64,000 bases of DNA from a cyanobacterium endosymbiont of Rhopalodia gibberula (GCF_003574135.1 NZ_AP018341.1:806001-870000), one strand, 5' to 3'; shown: positions 42,555 through 53,106, numbered from the stretch's first letter. Numbers and translations are program-made. Notes: a model not told the origin generated them from the sequence alone.

Positions 42555-43607
42555 ATGAAATCACCAATTCTTCCTATCTATCCTGTTCTCTGGAATAAGG
42601 ACAAGGTGTTGCTCATTGATCAAACGATGTTGCCTCATAAATATACCTTGGTAGAAATTACCCGTTATGAAGACATGGCTAAAGCAATTAAAACTATGAT
42701 CGTCAGAGGTGCCCCAGCTATTGGAGTTGCGGCGGCCTATGGCATGTATTTAGGGGCAAGGGAGATTCAAACGCAACAAGTGAATAAGTTTTTAATATAC
42801 CTTGAAACTGTAGCCCAAAAACTGCGAGAGACTCGCCCTACAGCCGTTAATCTATTTTGGGCAATTTCTCGGATGCTAAGGACAGCCTATGAAAGTGTGG
42901 GAACAGTCGAAGAGATTAAAAAAATTCTGCTGAAAACAGCTCAAACTATTCAAACAGAAGATTTACAAACTTGTTATAAAATTGGTCAGTATGGCTTAGA
43001 AGCATTGCCTAATAGTCCTCAACAATTAACTATCCTTACTCACTGTAATGCAGGTGCATTAGCAACGGCTGGATATGGTACAGCTTTGGGAGTAATTCGT
43101 TCAGCCTGGACTAGGGGAAGATTAAAAAGGGTCTACGCCGATGAAACTCGGCCTCGTCTTCAAGGAGCTAAATTAACCGCCTGGGAATGTGTACAAGAAG
43201 GTATTCCAGTTACTGTCATTAGTGATAATATGGCCGCTCACTGTATGAAACTTAGAAAAATTGATGCAGTGGTAGTGGGGGCTGATAGAATTGCTGCTAA
43301 TGGGGATACTGCTAATAAAATTGGGACATATGCCCTAGCAATTGTAGCAAAAATGCACAATGTTCCCTTTTTTGTTGCAGCCCCTTTATCTACTATTGAT
43401 TTTGACTTAGAGAACGGAGATAAAATTACTATCGAGGAACGTCACCCATCTGAAATTTATCAGGTAGGAGATACTCAACTTTGTCCTAAGGGTGTCGATT
43501 ATTATAACCCAGCTTTTGACATCATGCCAGCCAGTTTAATTGATGCCATTTTTACAGAAAAAGGGGTTATTAAACCAAACGAACTTTCGAGGCTCAAAAA
43601 AGATTAA
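42555..43607 (+). CDS. mtnA: S-methyl-5-thioribose-1-phosphate isomerase MtnA
   Basis: About 350 residues. The enzyme isomerises 5-methylthioribose-1-phosphate to the ribulose form in methionine salvage; it is eIF2B-related. Visible motifs: [15 protein letters not shown] (about residues 50-64), [20 protein letters not shown] with the catalytic Cys, and [20 protein letters not shown] with the catalytic Asp. I choose the ATG at 42555, which gives [18 protein letters not shown] at 42543 would add four residues without better spacing. The gene is complete, and a double hairpin follows its stop. Confidence 0.94.
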   Translation: MKSPILPIYPVLWNKDKVLLIDQTMLPHKYTLVEITRYEDMAKAIKTMIVRGAPAIGVAAAYGMYLGAREIQTQQVNKFLIYLETVAQKLRETRPTAVNLFWAISRMLRTAYESVGTVEEIKKILLKTAQTIQTEDLQTCYKIGQYGLEALPNSPQQLTILTHCNAGALATAGYGTALGVIRSAWTRGRLKRVYADETRPRLQGAKLTAWECVQEGIPVTVISDNMAAHCMKLRKIDAVVVGADRIAANGDTANKIGTYALAIVAKMHNVPFFVAAPLSTIDFDLENGDKITIEERHPSEIYQVGDTQLCPKGVDYYNPAFDIMPASLIDAIFTEKGVIKPNELSRLKKD

Positions 43608-43631
43608 TTCCTGTCGCTGAGTGTACTTACA

Positions 43632-43688
43632 GTAACAGTTATCTAATTGCTCAAACATTTTTTACCAAAGTGTTTGGTTAACTGTTAC
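43632..43688 (+). terminator. Two-tier hairpin after mtnA
   Basis: GTAACAGTTA (43632-43641) pairs with TAACTGTTAC (43679-43688). Inside, CAAACA (43652-43657) pairs with TGTTTG (43671-43676). It lies 25 bp past the mtnA stop, so it may end that transcript, although no T-run follows. Confidence 0.5.
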
Positions 43689-43803
43689 GATTGTAGTTCT
43701 TCTAAACTAATTTTACAATCTGATTTAGATGTGAGCTAAAAATATGAAACAATAAGAGGGATCTGATTAAATTTCGGATAACCAATCATCATAACGAAAT
43801 TCT

Positions 43804-44325
43804 ATGTCCACTGTAACTAATACTGATACGACTCAGACCTCTCAAGAGTTAAATAAAAATAAACAAGAATCGATGGAAAGTTCTTCCATTCGAACAACTT
43901 TGACCGTTCAAGAAATCCAAGAATTACTTCCCCATCGCTATCCTTTTGCCTTGGTTGATCGCATTATTGATTATGTTCCTGGAGAAAAAGCTGTCGGGAT
44001 TAAAAATGTGACCATTAATGAGCAGTTTTTCACTGGACATATTCCTGCTCGTCCCATTATGCCAGGGGTATTAATTATAGAATCAATGGCGCAAGTTGGA
44101 GGGGTTATTTTAACTTTACTTCCTGGGATGAAAGGCCAGTTTTTTGCTTTTGCAGGCATTGATAAAGTACGTTTTCGTCTTCCTGTAGTTCCAGGCGATC
44201 AGTTAGTTTTGACAGTAGAATTATTAACGTTTAAACGGAATCGTATTGCTAAAATGAAAGGGCAAGGTGTAGTTGATGAACAAGTAGTTGTACAGGCAGA
44301 GATGTTGTTTTCTAGAATTGATTAA
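43804..44325 (+). CDS. fabZ: 3-hydroxyacyl-ACP dehydratase FabZ
   Basis: A 173-residue hot-dog-fold enzyme dehydrating (3R)-hydroxyacyl-ACP in fatty acid synthesis. Catalytic His is in [14 protein letters not shown] and catalytic Glu in [23 protein letters not shown] is also conserved. The N-terminus has a roughly 30-residue Thr/Asn/Gln-rich extension ([19 protein letters not shown]) before the domain, longer than in most homologues. In many cyanobacteria fabZ sits with lpxC and lpxA, but here no lpx gene adjoins it and the downstream 1.8 kb is decayed. The gene itself is intact. Confidence 0.93.
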   Translation: MSTVTNTDTTQTSQELNKNKQESMESSSIRTTLTVQEIQELLPHRYPFALVDRIIDYVPGEKAVGIKNVTINEQFFTGHIPARPIMPGVLIIESMAQVGGVILTLLPGMKGQFFAFAGIDKVRFRLPVVPGDQLVLTVELLTFKRNRIAKMKGQGVVDEQVVVQAEMLFSRID

Positions 44326-45289
44326 CCCCTTAAAATTTGTAGTAGCAACCTAGCAGTTTTAAGACAAACTCAAATTATAGTTAATATCCATAATCATTAT
44401 GATAAGTTGTGCGAATACTAAAGCAGTCTTTAAATTAAAATAAATAAATAAGAAAAGGTAACGTTGTCCTGCTTGCTGCTGCCAGGATACTAAATAATAG
44501 TTAAACCAAGACTAACGGTCATCTTCAGTTAAGAGAATATTCAAGATTCTTCTAGTCATTACATTCTCGTCAGATCACAAAACGAGGTTTTCTATAGTTA
44601 GATTTATCGATACTCAATCTCCGAATAATAACTGTTAAAGATAACGTCTCAATATTTCTCCTTGTATTAATTAATAATACAGTAGAAAATACTAAAATAA
44701 CAACAGAATTCGAAACTGTTTTATAGAGACTTATACTGAATACAGTAGCCGAGTTAGTGATTAATAAATTAATAGCTAAAAAATACGCTAAATTACTTTT
44801 AAAGTAATCATACTCTTCTAATTATAGAGCTACTATTTTACATATGTTGTATATTTCTCTTTCTGATAATTTAAGGAAATAATTCTTAGTAGTTGGTGTA
44901 ATTTGTCTGTTTTATCAAAAAAAATGAGTTCAAATATTTGAACTCATTGGTATATTCCTCCTTGTAATTCTTCTGCTGTTAATGTCTAGGTACCTTGGGT
45001 ATACTGGGAAGTAATAAGATGCCCTGCAGTATGCTTAAGACAACTGAGTAACAATGAAGTGGCTTTTGACTTTAGATTGATTAGGAGTTAATTCTCTTAT
45101 AAACCGCTACATAAGTCTCAAGAACAATTCATCAAACCATTAAACCGATACATCAAAAAACATACTGTATCTAAGTCAAAATACGACAAGGTCAGTGATT
45201 ATCTGAAACAGTAATCATCAATAGTCAAAACCACAGTTGTTGTTTAAAAATAAAAGAGAACAAAGACGACTTACTTATTAACTCTAAAT
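44326..45289. other. Gene-free region after fabZ
   Basis: A minus-strand scrap near 44400-44520 reads GLTIIYYLVSWQQQAGQRYL and is membrane-like, unidentified. A perfect 24-bp palindrome lies at 44924-44947. Nothing here resembles lpxA, which often follows fabZ in relatives. Confidence 0.4.
44924..44947. repeat. Perfect 24-bp palindrome
   Basis: ATGAGTTCAAAT is followed directly by its reverse complement ATTTGAACTCAT, with no loop. As DNA it could be a dimeric protein-binding site. As RNA it could form a hairpin with a strained tip. No adjacent gene start. Confidence 0.7.
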
Positions 45290-45550
45290 CTAGAGAATAT
45301 TTTTCAGGCAAATAAGTATAAACTATTAGTCGATCAGAAAGGTTAACAAAATAGTTCCAAACACTTTAACATTAGAAACATTAAATCTGAGAAATATTTT
45401 TAAGTTTTTCGTTGATTGTTTCAATAACAGAATAATTGTAAAATACAATTTTATTAATTAGTTTTACCAACTTTTTTCGCTTGATATTGATGATAAGTAA
45501 TTAATTGAAATTCTTGTTAATAAAGTCCTTCAAAAGGTTTTAAAACAATA
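45290..45550 (-). pseudogene. IS982-family transposase relic (copy B)
   Basis: The minus strand reads FEGLY, a stop, QEFQLITYHQYQ, then NYSVIETINEKLKNISQI, then SVWNYFVNLSD and FILICLKN. These match the IS982 transposase C-terminal half in order (L-F-E-x-L-x-x-x-G-x-Q-L-I-T..., then I-E-T-I-N-x-x-L-K-N-I-S-Q-I, then the N-L-x-x-x-L-I-A-Y end). Stops and frameshifts abound. The DNA around 45385-45480 is visibly similar to copy A at 29760-29860. Confidence 0.75.
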
Positions 45551-46128
45551 TGTTCTCGGTATCTAAATAATTTATTAAATTTTACCCTAACTCAAGAACA
45601 ATTTTACGCTCATCTATGTTGCTTAAAGTTAACTTAAAAGACAATCATTCATCGCTGTTTTTTATATAAAAAAAGTTTATATACTTAATGCAATTATACA
45701 GAATTTTTATCTCATCTAACTAAGTCTTCAAAAATTTGGTGTGTTCTACTGTAAGATTGATGAAAGACTTCTATCCGAGTAGAATTTATAAAATTAATTA
45801 CTATAATTTTTCTTAACAATAAAAAAACTCTTGAATGAGAAGCTAAATAAATTTTCAATACCAATCAAAAAAAAGAGCCTATAAATTTAGAAGACTTATC
45901 AATTTTTATCTTTAAAGTTTATTTACTTAGCATTTCACTAATTAGTTCTACATCAAAAGTTCGGTAAAATTCTAATAAAAAAGATGGTGCCCCTTTATAG
46001 TTTTTTATTCTAGTAGTAATCTAAGTTGACGACAGACGATATTTTTAAGATTACTTCTTGACTTGTTAAGAACTCTATTTTATGTATTAATTGTTAATTT
46101 TTAAATCTATTTTTCAGAAAAATAAATC
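45551..46128. other. Gene-free AT-rich region before mgtE end
   Basis: It may contain more of the IS982 relic, whose N-terminal half would fall here, but I see no convincing motif. There is no other coding signal. Confidence 0.4.
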
Positions 46129-47517
46129 TTATATACCTAGAAATAATTTGGCCAAATTAAGATAAATAATAATCCCTAAAATATCAACAATGGTAGTAAT
46201 AAAAGGAGCAGACATCAAGGCAGGATCTAAACCAAAAGATTTAAAAATATAAGGGAATGCTGCCCCAGTTGTTGCAGCAATTATGGTAATTACTAATAAA
46301 CTTATGCCTACCGTTAAACCCACTTCTTGGTGTCCCAAAAATAAAAAAATCCCAATAATCACTAATGGTCCTAAAATAATTCCCAATAATCCACCACTAA
46401 CTAATTCGCGAATAATAACACTAATAGGTTTTTTATCCCGTAAAGCTTCTGTACTTAATCCACGAATAACAACGGTCGAAGATTGCGCTCCTACATTTCC
46501 TCCTGCGCCAATTAGTAAAGGTGTAAAAAAGGCTAGGGCAACAGCTTCATCTAATACCGCTTTATACTGACTTAAAATAATTACCGTTACTGAATTAGTT
46601 ATTAACAATAATAACAGCCAAGGAATTCGTTTTTTTATTACTTCAAATAGCCCTACTTGGAAGTAGTTATCTCCTTGAGATTCTACCGCTACCATTTTAT
46701 AAAAATCTTCGGTCGCTTCTTCTTGAATTATATCAATAACGTCATCAACAGTAATAACTCCTAAAAGATTTTCATCTTTATCCACAATCGGTAAAGCTAA
46801 TAAATCATAACGTTGAATAAGTCTAGCAACTTCTTCTTGATCAGTATTAGTATAAGTATAAATTACATCCTGTGTCATAATTTCCCCTAAAGTTTGATCT
46901 GGTTCAGCAATAATTAAATCCTTAAGAGATAAAATACCAATGAGACGTTTATTAATATCCGTTACATAAATATAATAATTAACTTCTGATTTATGAGCTA
47001 ATGTTCTTAGTTTTTCTTGTGCTTGGGTTGCTGTCAAATGTTCTTTAAGGGCAATATATTCAGGGGTCATAAGTCGCCCTGCATTGTCGCTTTGGTAACC
47101 TAATAGGAGAGCAGTGAACTCTCGTTCTTTTGGAGCAATTTGAGCAATTAACCTTCTGACTAATTTAGGGGGTAATTCATCAAATAATCTAGCTCGATCA
47201 TCTGGAGACATATCATTAACAATAGCGATGGCTTCTTGATCATGAAATTCTTTAATTAAAGATTGTTGTACCATCGGATCAAGATATTCATAAACATCTA
47301 TTGCTTCTGATTTTGTCAGAAGACGAAAGGCTATTATCTGTAAGGTTTTTGGCAAGTCTTCAATTGCTTCAGCAATATCTACAGGTTGAACAGGAACAAG
47401 CAAAGTTTTAACCCCTTCATAGTTTTTCTGCTCTAGTAAAAGTTGAAGTTGGACACGAACTAATTCTCTAAGTTTACTATGAGAACCAATAGAAGTGACA
47501 GTATCAGCATTCATCAT
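46129..47517 (-). CDS. mgtE: Magnesium transporter MgtE
   Basis: A 462-residue magnesium channel. Domains in order: an N-terminal superhelical MgtE N domain (about residues 30-135, DIAEAIEDLPKTLQIIAFRL and DMSPDDRARLFDELPPKLVR); a pair of CBS domains (about 140-265, LMTPEYIALKEHLTATQAQE and ALPIVDKDENLLGVITVDDV); and a five-helix membrane domain with GAGGNVGAQSSTVVIRGLST and APFITTIVDILGIIIYLNLA. The cytosolic N and CBS domains act as the magnesium sensor in the family. ATG start with a nearby alternative one codon downstream. Intact. Confidence 0.94.
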   Translation of the reverse strand: MMNADTVTSIGSHSKLRELVRVQLQLLLEQKNYEGVKTLLVPVQPVDIAEAIEDLPKTLQIIAFRLLTKSEAIDVYEYLDPMVQQSLIKEFHDQEAIAIVNDMSPDDRARLFDELPPKLVRRLIAQIAPKEREFTALLLGYQSDNAGRLMTPEYIALKEHLTATQAQEKLRTLAHKSEVNYYIYVTDINKRLIGILSLKDLIIAEPDQTLGEIMTQDVIYTYTNTDQEEVARLIQRYDLLALPIVDKDENLLGVITVDDVIDIIQEEATEDFYKMVAVESQGDNYFQVGLFEVIKKRIPWLLLLLITNSVTVIILSQYKAVLDEAVALAFFTPLLIGAGGNVGAQSSTVVIRGLSTEALRDKKPISVIIRELVSGGLLGIILGPLVIIGIFLFLGHQEVGLTVGISLLVITIIAATTGAAFPYIFKSFGLDPALMSAPFITTIVDILGIIIYLNLAKLFLGI

Positions 47518-47888
47518 TATTAATACTCCTTTATCTATGGATTTAGACTATACTCAGTTTAAATGCAAAACAGCTTATTCTTGAAAATTATTTAAACTCT
47601 GATTGTCAGGTTCTAATGTTTCGTCTCTATTCTTTTAAAAATCAAGATTTTTTATTCTTAAAATAAGTTATCGCAATTAATTATTTAATTTTTTATTATT
47701 CATTAATAAAAAATTAAACTCTCAGATAAAAATAGGGAAGATATTTTATATATTACGAATATCCTTGATTATGGTAGGATGATATGCTAAGGAGAAACTG
47801 ATCATGTCATAGTAAGGTGTAGAATACAGCCTTTATAAAAATGGTTAGCCAGTCCGAACTTTGTAGCAGATTTAGTAATGAATTAAGC
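47518..47888. other. Divergent spacer between mgtE and ilvH
   Basis: A 371-bp AT-rich region that presumably holds both promoters. No coding signal beyond a weak upstream extension of the ilvH frame. Confidence 0.4.
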
Positions 47889-48419
47889 ATGAAACATACC
47901 CTATCTGTTTTGGTTGAAGACGAAGCTGGAGTTTTGACTCGGATTGCAGGATTATTTGCCCGTCGTGGCTTTAATATTGAAAGTTTAGCTGTCGGACCCA
48001 CTGAGACGGTGGGAGTCTCTCGTATAACTATGGTTGTCCCTGGAGATAATGACAGCATTGAGCAGTTGACTAAACAACTGTACAAGCTAATTAACGTTCT
48101 TAAAGTTAATGATATTACTCAGACTCCCTGTGTAGAACGGGAATTGATACTCGTTAAAGTTAATGCATCAGCTTCTAATCGTGCCGAAGTGATCGAACTA
48201 GCTCAGGTCTTTCGAGCCAGAATTGTTGATATTTCTGAAGAGACAGTTACCATCGAAGTGGTTGGTGACCCTGGTAAAATAGTGGCCATTGTCCAAATGT
48301 TAAACAAATTTGGGCTCAAAGAAATAGCACGAACCGGAAAGATCGCCCTAGTACGAGAATCTGGCGTTAACACGGAATACCTAAGATCTCTTGAGGCAAA
48401 ACTTCAAAGTTTTTCTTGA
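47889..48419 (+). CDS. ilvH: Acetolactate synthase small (regulatory) subunit
   Basis: 176 residues from the ATG at 47889. This is the regulatory subunit for the first step of valine, leucine and isoleucine synthesis. The N-terminal ACT domain reads [20 protein letters not shown] and [20 protein letters not shown], with the Gly/Asn residues that bind feedback valine. The second domain follows from about residue 80. An ATG at 47841 would add 16 residues, but the family normally begins M-K-H-T-L-S-V-L-V, so the inner start is preferred. The 3' end overlaps a convergent small ORF by 16 bp. The catalytic ilvB is not in the window. Confidence 0.94.
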   Translation: MKHTLSVLVEDEAGVLTRIAGLFARRGFNIESLAVGPTETVGVSRITMVVPGDNDSIEQLTKQLYKLINVLKVNDITQTPCVERELILVKVNASASNRAEVIELAQVFRARIVDISEETVTIEVVGDPGKIVAIVQMLNKFGLKEIARTGKIALVRESGVNTEYLRSLEAKLQSFS

Positions 48420-48619
48420 TAAATTGATTGAAGTAGGTTTTCCAATTGTTCTTCTCGACAAAGTTCAATCAGATTATAGAAAGCCTCCAATAATTTTGCG
48501 CAACTATCTCCATGCATGGGGCTTAACCCCCAAACGTCGTTGACCCAATCTTGGGGATGGATATCCTCAAAAATTAGGCGTTCTAGAAGTTGTTTAGCTT
48601 CAGTTTTGGAAATAGTCAT
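48404..48619 (-). CDS. Hypothetical small acidic protein (71 residues)
   Basis: A complete ORF of balanced, mostly helical composition ([19 protein letters not shown], then [20 protein letters not shown]). The Trp and His content makes a chance ORF unlikely in this AT-rich DNA. It is tail-to-tail with ilvH, with a 16-bp overlap of the 3' ends. I do not recognise the family. A small conserved cyanobacterial protein is the best guess. Confidence 0.6.
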   Translation of the reverse strand: MTISKTEAKQLLERLIFEDIHPQDWVNDVWGLSPMHGDSCAKLLEAFYNLIELCREEQLENLLQSIYQEKL

Positions 48620-48639
48620 TTTCGTTAAAAACTACTTAA

Positions 48640-49045
48640 TCATTATCATCATCATGACCAAAAAAGCGAAGAGTGCAAGTCCTCACTTCTTACCTATGAG
48701 GATAAGACTGACAGGCAATTTGTTGCAGCTCCACAAGATCTATACTAGCCTATATTGACGCCAATACAATCAGCACTGAATGACAGTCTGTAAATTTGAA
48801 GTCAAAGAAAAAAGCTATCAATACCAAGCCATTGATGAAACAATGGGAAAGGCTCAATATTATCCGTAATGAATACTTACAGTCCTGGAATATTCTAAAT
48901 AGAAACTTGGGTATGATGAGCAGCATCGGATTGGCTCCAAAGTGCGAACGCTTGTAGAGACCGGTCCGCTACTATTGGTGGTTTGCTGAAGTTATAGCAA
49001 AATAAATTTTTGAAAAAGAAATTCCCCGAATTATATTCGTGAGGA
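48640..49045 (+). pseudogene. IS200/IS605-family relic with TnpB scraps
   Basis: From 48781 the plus strand reads MTVCKFEVKEKSYQYQAIDE and then, one frame over, NIIRNEYLQSWNILNRNLGM. These match the N-terminus of cyanobacterial TnpB (K-x-K-Q-Y-Q-A-I-D-E-A-I-R-T-x-Q-F-I-R-N-K-x-x-R-x-W). Shortly after comes NACRDRSATIGG, like the N-A-C-G-D-x-x-A-T end. Most of the gene is therefore internally deleted. The right side ends in a TTCCCCGAAT...ATTCGTGAGGAA near-hairpin (49020-49045), like the subterminal stem of these elements. Left boundary is uncertain. Confidence 0.6.
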
Positions 49046-49048
49046 ATA

Positions 49049-49414
49049 TTAATTCAACTCATATTGTTTTAGGTCACTAAAAGAAAGTATTTCTAATGCT
49101 CTAACATGAGTTGCTTCCAGGATAATTTTGGGAGCAACCCCGACTTCTAAGGCTTCTCGCCAGCGTGAGGCACACAAACACCAGCGATCACCTGGTTTTA
49201 ACCCAGGGAAATTGTACTGAGGAATAGGAGTGCTAAGATCATTACCCTGAGATTTAGTAAACCCAAGAAATGCTGAACTCATTTGGGCACAGACGACATG
49301 GACCTCATAATCTTGACCCCCTGTCCGACAATAGCCGTCTCGATAATATCCTGTCATCGGGGAAGTGCAACATGCAACTAATTTAGTCCCCAAGACATTT
49401 TTATGTTCTGTCAT
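49049..49414 (-). CDS. DUF2237 family protein
   Basis: A 121-residue protein of the DUF2237/COG3651 family. Family hallmarks: NVLGTKLVACCTSPMTGYYR at the N-terminus (where homologues read N-V-L-G-x-x-L-x-x-C-x-x-x-P-x-T-G-F-x-R-x-G), then CRTGGQDYEVHVVCAQMS, GLKPGDRWCLCASRWREAL and VVLEATH-like IILEATHVRALE. The conserved cysteines hint at metal or redox chemistry. Function unknown. Complete, ATG start. An IS605-type relic abuts its 3' end. Confidence 0.9.
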   Translation of the reverse strand: MTEHKNVLGTKLVACCTSPMTGYYRDGYCRTGGQDYEVHVVCAQMSSAFLGFTKSQGNDLSTPIPQYNFPGLKPGDRWCLCASRWREALEVGVAPKIILEATHVRALEILSFSDLKQYELN

Positions 49415-51290
49415 TTCCGTACTTTTATTAAGAGAACTACGCTTAAAATAATCGTATCATGTCAATGATAGCATTAAAAAATATGGATTGAACTTAACTT
49501 AAATATATTTCAATCAATCCATCATCAGTTATTAGAATATTTTTGGAAAACTATAAACTCCTCATGCTGAAGCTTAGAAATAGGTAACATAAGTAGTTCA
49601 TCAGTATAAAAATTTTTGTTTTATACAATTCTATATAACTTTTATTCTGTAAAAAAATTACTAACAGCAGTTCTCAAAAATATGGTAAACTTCTCATTCT
49701 CTCTTGATATATTGAGCTTAATAGCAATTATATTTATACTCCCAATGGAAAGCAATCTTAAAAAACTTATCTCGTCTTAGAAACTCAAAAAATCTTTACT
49801 CTTATGAAAGACGTCGTTAAACAACATTATAGACTGCAATTATAGAGAATAATTAAGTAAAATTTATACTAAAAATAGTTATTTTATTGACAAATTTTCA
49901 CAACTTAAAACCAATTAATGTACCAATAACCATGAAGAAATTGCGAGATTACTATAGTTCTTGAAAAGATTGATATAGTTAAAATAATTTGGCTAACTAG
50001 TTAAGTTGAGTTTCGTCTGTTTTCGTATTGAGTCACCTAATGATATAGCTTCTCCCAATTAATAATAAATAGAAATATTTATTATTAAATAATCAAACTA
50101 CTAGAAACTAGTTTATTTTTATTAATTTTATAGGTTAGCTTTTATTTTTTATGAATAGATAATTTTGAGATACATTTAACAATCACTTAATCGAAAATTG
50201 TGGTTACATTTAAAAAATGGTAAGGAATCGATCAAAGAAGAAGATACAGTTTTTCCAAGCAATCTTTTTTATATATTAAGAATTCTGATTTATTAGAACG
50301 TTTTACTAGTGATTAGTCTTTAAAAGACTAAAGAGAATGTAGAAGATTAGTATTTTTTTACTAATTAGGTTCTATTTAACTAGATTTAAACTTTCTTAAA
50401 AAGAATAAGTATAGATATTTGTATCATAAGAAAATCCAATACTAGACTAAATATAATTTAACTTAATTAATAAACTTCACTACTATGGTGTTACTTATTA
50501 CATTTTACCTTGCTATATTATAATGTTTATACTAACAAGAATTTATCTAGATTAGCCATAAAAAAGTTGTAATAAACGAAAGCTAAAAGTCTTGTTTTGC
50601 AAGGACTTTAAAACTTAAATACAACTTATTTTTTTATATATCTAAAAAGATTTAATCAAATTTAATGACATTTTTTTTATTTTTTAATATATCTATAATT
50701 TTGGAAATTAAAATCATTTATTATACTAATATATAGTTTTTTTATTGCAAAAAAAAACTTTTTAAGTTGTCAATTACAATAATAATATTGACTCCAATTA
50801 AAAACAACATTTAGCGTGCAAGTCAAATAGTTACTACTAACTTAACATTAGATTTATATTTTTTTCTAAAAAAATATAAATCTAATGTTATAGAAATAAT
50901 AAAACAGTTAAGAAAAATCTCAATATACTCCAGGTAATTAATACTAAAAATTTATAAAGTAATAAGCAAAAAATACATCAAAAAAGAGGTCTATTATAAA
51001 AAATAAAGACCTTTAAAAATTTCCTAAACAAATTGAAGATAATCTCCAAGAGGGATTGAAAAATAAAAGAAGTAAATTTGAAACAAAGTTCAACCCTAAA
51101 CTTAGATTAAAAAGCTTATTTAGACACAAGATAACAGTAGATAACAGTAAACAGTTAACAAAATAATTCAAAGTAGGATGTAACGGTCATTGCTTCATCA
51201 GCTGATGATTAATATCAAGTTACAAAATCTAGCATATCTTGTTAAATTAAAGAGTAGACATAATCAATCACTCAATAGGAGACAAGTATT
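49415..51290. other. 1.9-kb gene-free AT-rich region
   Basis: No protein-like ORF on either strand. Contents: an imperfect stem near 49482-49522 (TGGATTGA...TCAATCAATCCA), a small stem at 50586-50609, the 23-bp-arm hairpin at 50843-50890 and a GATAACAGTA direct repeat near 51128-51146. The last 100 bp probably hold the tic20 promoter. Confidence 0.5.
50843..50890. repeat. Perfect inverted repeat, 23-bp arms, 2-nt loop
   Basis: The arm at 50843-50865 (TAACATTAGATTTAT then ATTTTTTT) is exactly complementary to 50868-50890. The loop is CT. Seven T-A pairs form the tip. It is the same design as 32214-32266 and 41631-41671 but with unrelated arm sequence. Confidence 0.85.
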
Positions 51291-51791
51291 ATGGCTTGGC
51301 GTGGGTCTATAGAGATTAAAGATCGCATTTTTGGAACCTTAGTTTATTGTTTCGCTATTTTCGATACAATATTTTTTAGTACCTTTTTAGTTAACCAATT
51401 TCCTGTTTTTAGCTTCTTTTTACTACCAGGGTTTCCCATTGCATTTGTTTACAGATTTTCCGTTCAATTGTTTGGGATGTTTGGTAGTTTTCTAGTTTTT
51501 ATGATCCTCTTTTTGGGAGTAGTTCGCAATGATAGGATCAGCCACTTTGTCCGCTATAATACTATGCAGACTATTCTGATTGGAATTCTACTATCGTTGA
51601 TTCAACTAGTTATGCAATGGGTTCTCGTGCCTGCTTTGGGCAATAGTGGTCTATTCATAGAAACTCTGTATAACGTTGTATTTCTAGGTTCCATTGCGGC
51701 TTCCTACTATTCAATGATTCAGTCAGTTTTAGGGCGTTACGCTGAAATTCCTACGATTTCTGAGGCGGCATATTCTCAAGTTCGTTACTAG
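51291..51791 (+). CDS. Tic20-family membrane protein (Ycf60-like)
   Basis: A 166-residue integral membrane protein with four predicted helices. It keeps the family pattern DRIFGTLVYCFAIFDTIFFS, then a FSVQLFGMFGSFLVFMILFL helix, then VVRNDRISHFVRYNTMQTIL, the conserved H-F-V-R-Y-N-x-M-Q-x-I segment, and a final helix before YAEIPTISEAAYSQ. Tic20 homologues form the protein-import channel core in plastids. Their cyanobacterial role is not established. Its last 41 bp overlap the end of the convergent FAH-family gene. Confidence 0.9.
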   Translation: MAWRGSIEIKDRIFGTLVYCFAIFDTIFFSTFLVNQFPVFSFFLLPGFPIAFVYRFSVQLFGMFGSFLVFMILFLGVVRNDRISHFVRYNTMQTILIGILLSLIQLVMQWVLVPALGNSGLFIETLYNVVFLGSIAASYYSMIQSVLGRYAEIPTISEAAYSQVRY

Positions 51792-52578
51792 AAATTTGAG
51801 GTACAAAAGCAGGCATTACAGGATTTTCTAAACTACCAATTCCTTCAATTTCAACTCTAATCTTATCTCCTACTTTAACTGGACCTACCCCTTCTGGTGT
51901 TCCTGTAAAAACTACATCCCCTGGCATTAAGGTCATAATATGGGAGATATAAGAAACCACAGCTTGCGGTGAAAAAACCATTTCATGAATTAACGCTGAT
52001 TGTCGAGGCTCAGGATCATCATTTACAAAAGTCTGTATTCTAGCTCCTGCACTTAATTCTCGCACAATCCAAGGACCGAGGGGACAGAAGCTATCAAACC
52101 CTTTAGCCCTTGTCCACTGCTCATCTTTTCTTTGTAGATCGCGGGCGGTGACATCATTGGCAATGGTATATCCCCAGATTTTGGTGCGAGCTTGTTGAGG
52201 GGAACAATTTTTAGTAATCTCACCCATCACTAGAGCTAATTCCCCCTCATAGTCAACCCGTTGGGACTGAGGAGGATAGTAGATTGGCTGACTATCAGGA
52301 GTTAAAGTTGAAGGAGGCTTAAGAAATAATAAAGGTTCTTGAGGAACCATATTCCCAAGTTCAGCAGTATGGGCACGGTAATTTCTCCCCACTGCTATGA
52401 TTTTAGAAGGAAAACAAGGGGCTAACAAATGATAATTATCAGCTCCTAAAATAATGTCAGTAAGTTGTCCCCCTTGCCAGGGAGCAGCATTTAAAACTGT
52501 CACTGTGCGGTTGGGATTAAGGGAGCCGTAGTGGATTTTTCCTTGAGCCGTTTTGACTCTAACATAGCGTTGGGCCAT
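51751..52578 (-). CDS. Fumarylacetoacetate hydrolase (FAH) family protein
   Basis: A 275-residue enzyme. The metal-binding core is visible: IIAVGRNYRAHTAELGN, then VDYEGELALVMGEITKN with the E-x-E pair, YTIANDVTARDLQRKD, KGFDSFCPLGPWIV, and GDVVFTGTPEGVGPVKVGD. Members hydrolyse C-C bonds or decarboxylate acyl-pyruvates such as oxaloacetate; which substrate applies here cannot be told. The N-terminal 60 residues form the usual small domain. It overlaps the convergent tic20 by 41 bp. Confidence 0.9.
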   Translation of the reverse strand: MAQRYVRVKTAQGKIHYGSLNPNRTVTVLNAAPWQGGQLTDIILGADNYHLLAPCFPSKIIAVGRNYRAHTAELGNMVPQEPLLFLKPPSTLTPDSQPIYYPPQSQRVDYEGELALVMGEITKNCSPQQARTKIWGYTIANDVTARDLQRKDEQWTRAKGFDSFCPLGPWIVRELSAGARIQTFVNDDPEPRQSALIHEMVFSPQAVVSYISHIMTLMPGDVVFTGTPEGVGPVKVGDKIRVEIEGIGSLENPVMPAFVPQISSNELENMPPQKS

Positions 52579-52749
52579 AGCAGTATACGGTCAGTTAAAT
52601 AGATTTAAGTCGATAAGGGTAACAGATATACTAGCGTTAAATCTTTTGATCGTAGTATGATCTTATCTGGATCTGTATCAAAAGACTTCCCTTGCTTCTC
52701 GAGCCTAAAGTCATAGAGGAGCCAATTTGTCCACAAGGAGATTACCGTT

Positions 52750-53106
52750 ATGAGTGAAAGTTACGAAATGTTATACATCCTGCGCCCCAGTTTATCAGAA
52801 GAGCAGGTGCAGCAAGAAGTGAGTAAATATGAAGATTTTCTAAAAGAGTACAATGTAATCGATCTCCAAACTAAGATTTGGGGTAAACGGCGGTTAGCTT
52901 ACCCGATTCAACGGTACTTTGACGGAATTTATGTTCAAATGAACTACCAAGGCGAAGGACCTCAAATAGCCCCCTTAGAACGAGCAATGCGTTTAAGTGA
53001 GGAAGTAATTCGCTATTTGACTATTAAAGTCAAGAAAGTTGCGTCAAAAGAGCTAGATGCCGACGTGGGAGCCCAGGAAGAACTTGAACAAGCTGTCGAC
53101 AGTTGA
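52750..53106 (+). CDS. rpsF: 30S ribosomal protein S6
   Basis: A 118-residue small-subunit protein: [20 protein letters not shown] at the N-terminus, [20 protein letters not shown] in the middle and the RNA-proximal [14 protein letters not shown]. The acidic C-terminal tail is usual in cyanobacteria. A good Shine-Dalgarno (AAGGAG, about 52734-52740) precedes the ATG. As in other cyanobacteria it is not grouped with rpsR or rplI. Divergent from the FAH-family gene. Confidence 0.96.
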   Translation: MSESYEMLYILRPSLSEEQVQQEVSKYEDFLKEYNVIDLQTKIWGKRRLAYPIQRYFDGIYVQMNYQGEGPQIAPLERAMRLSEEVIRYLTIKVKKVASKELDADVGAQEELEQAVDS

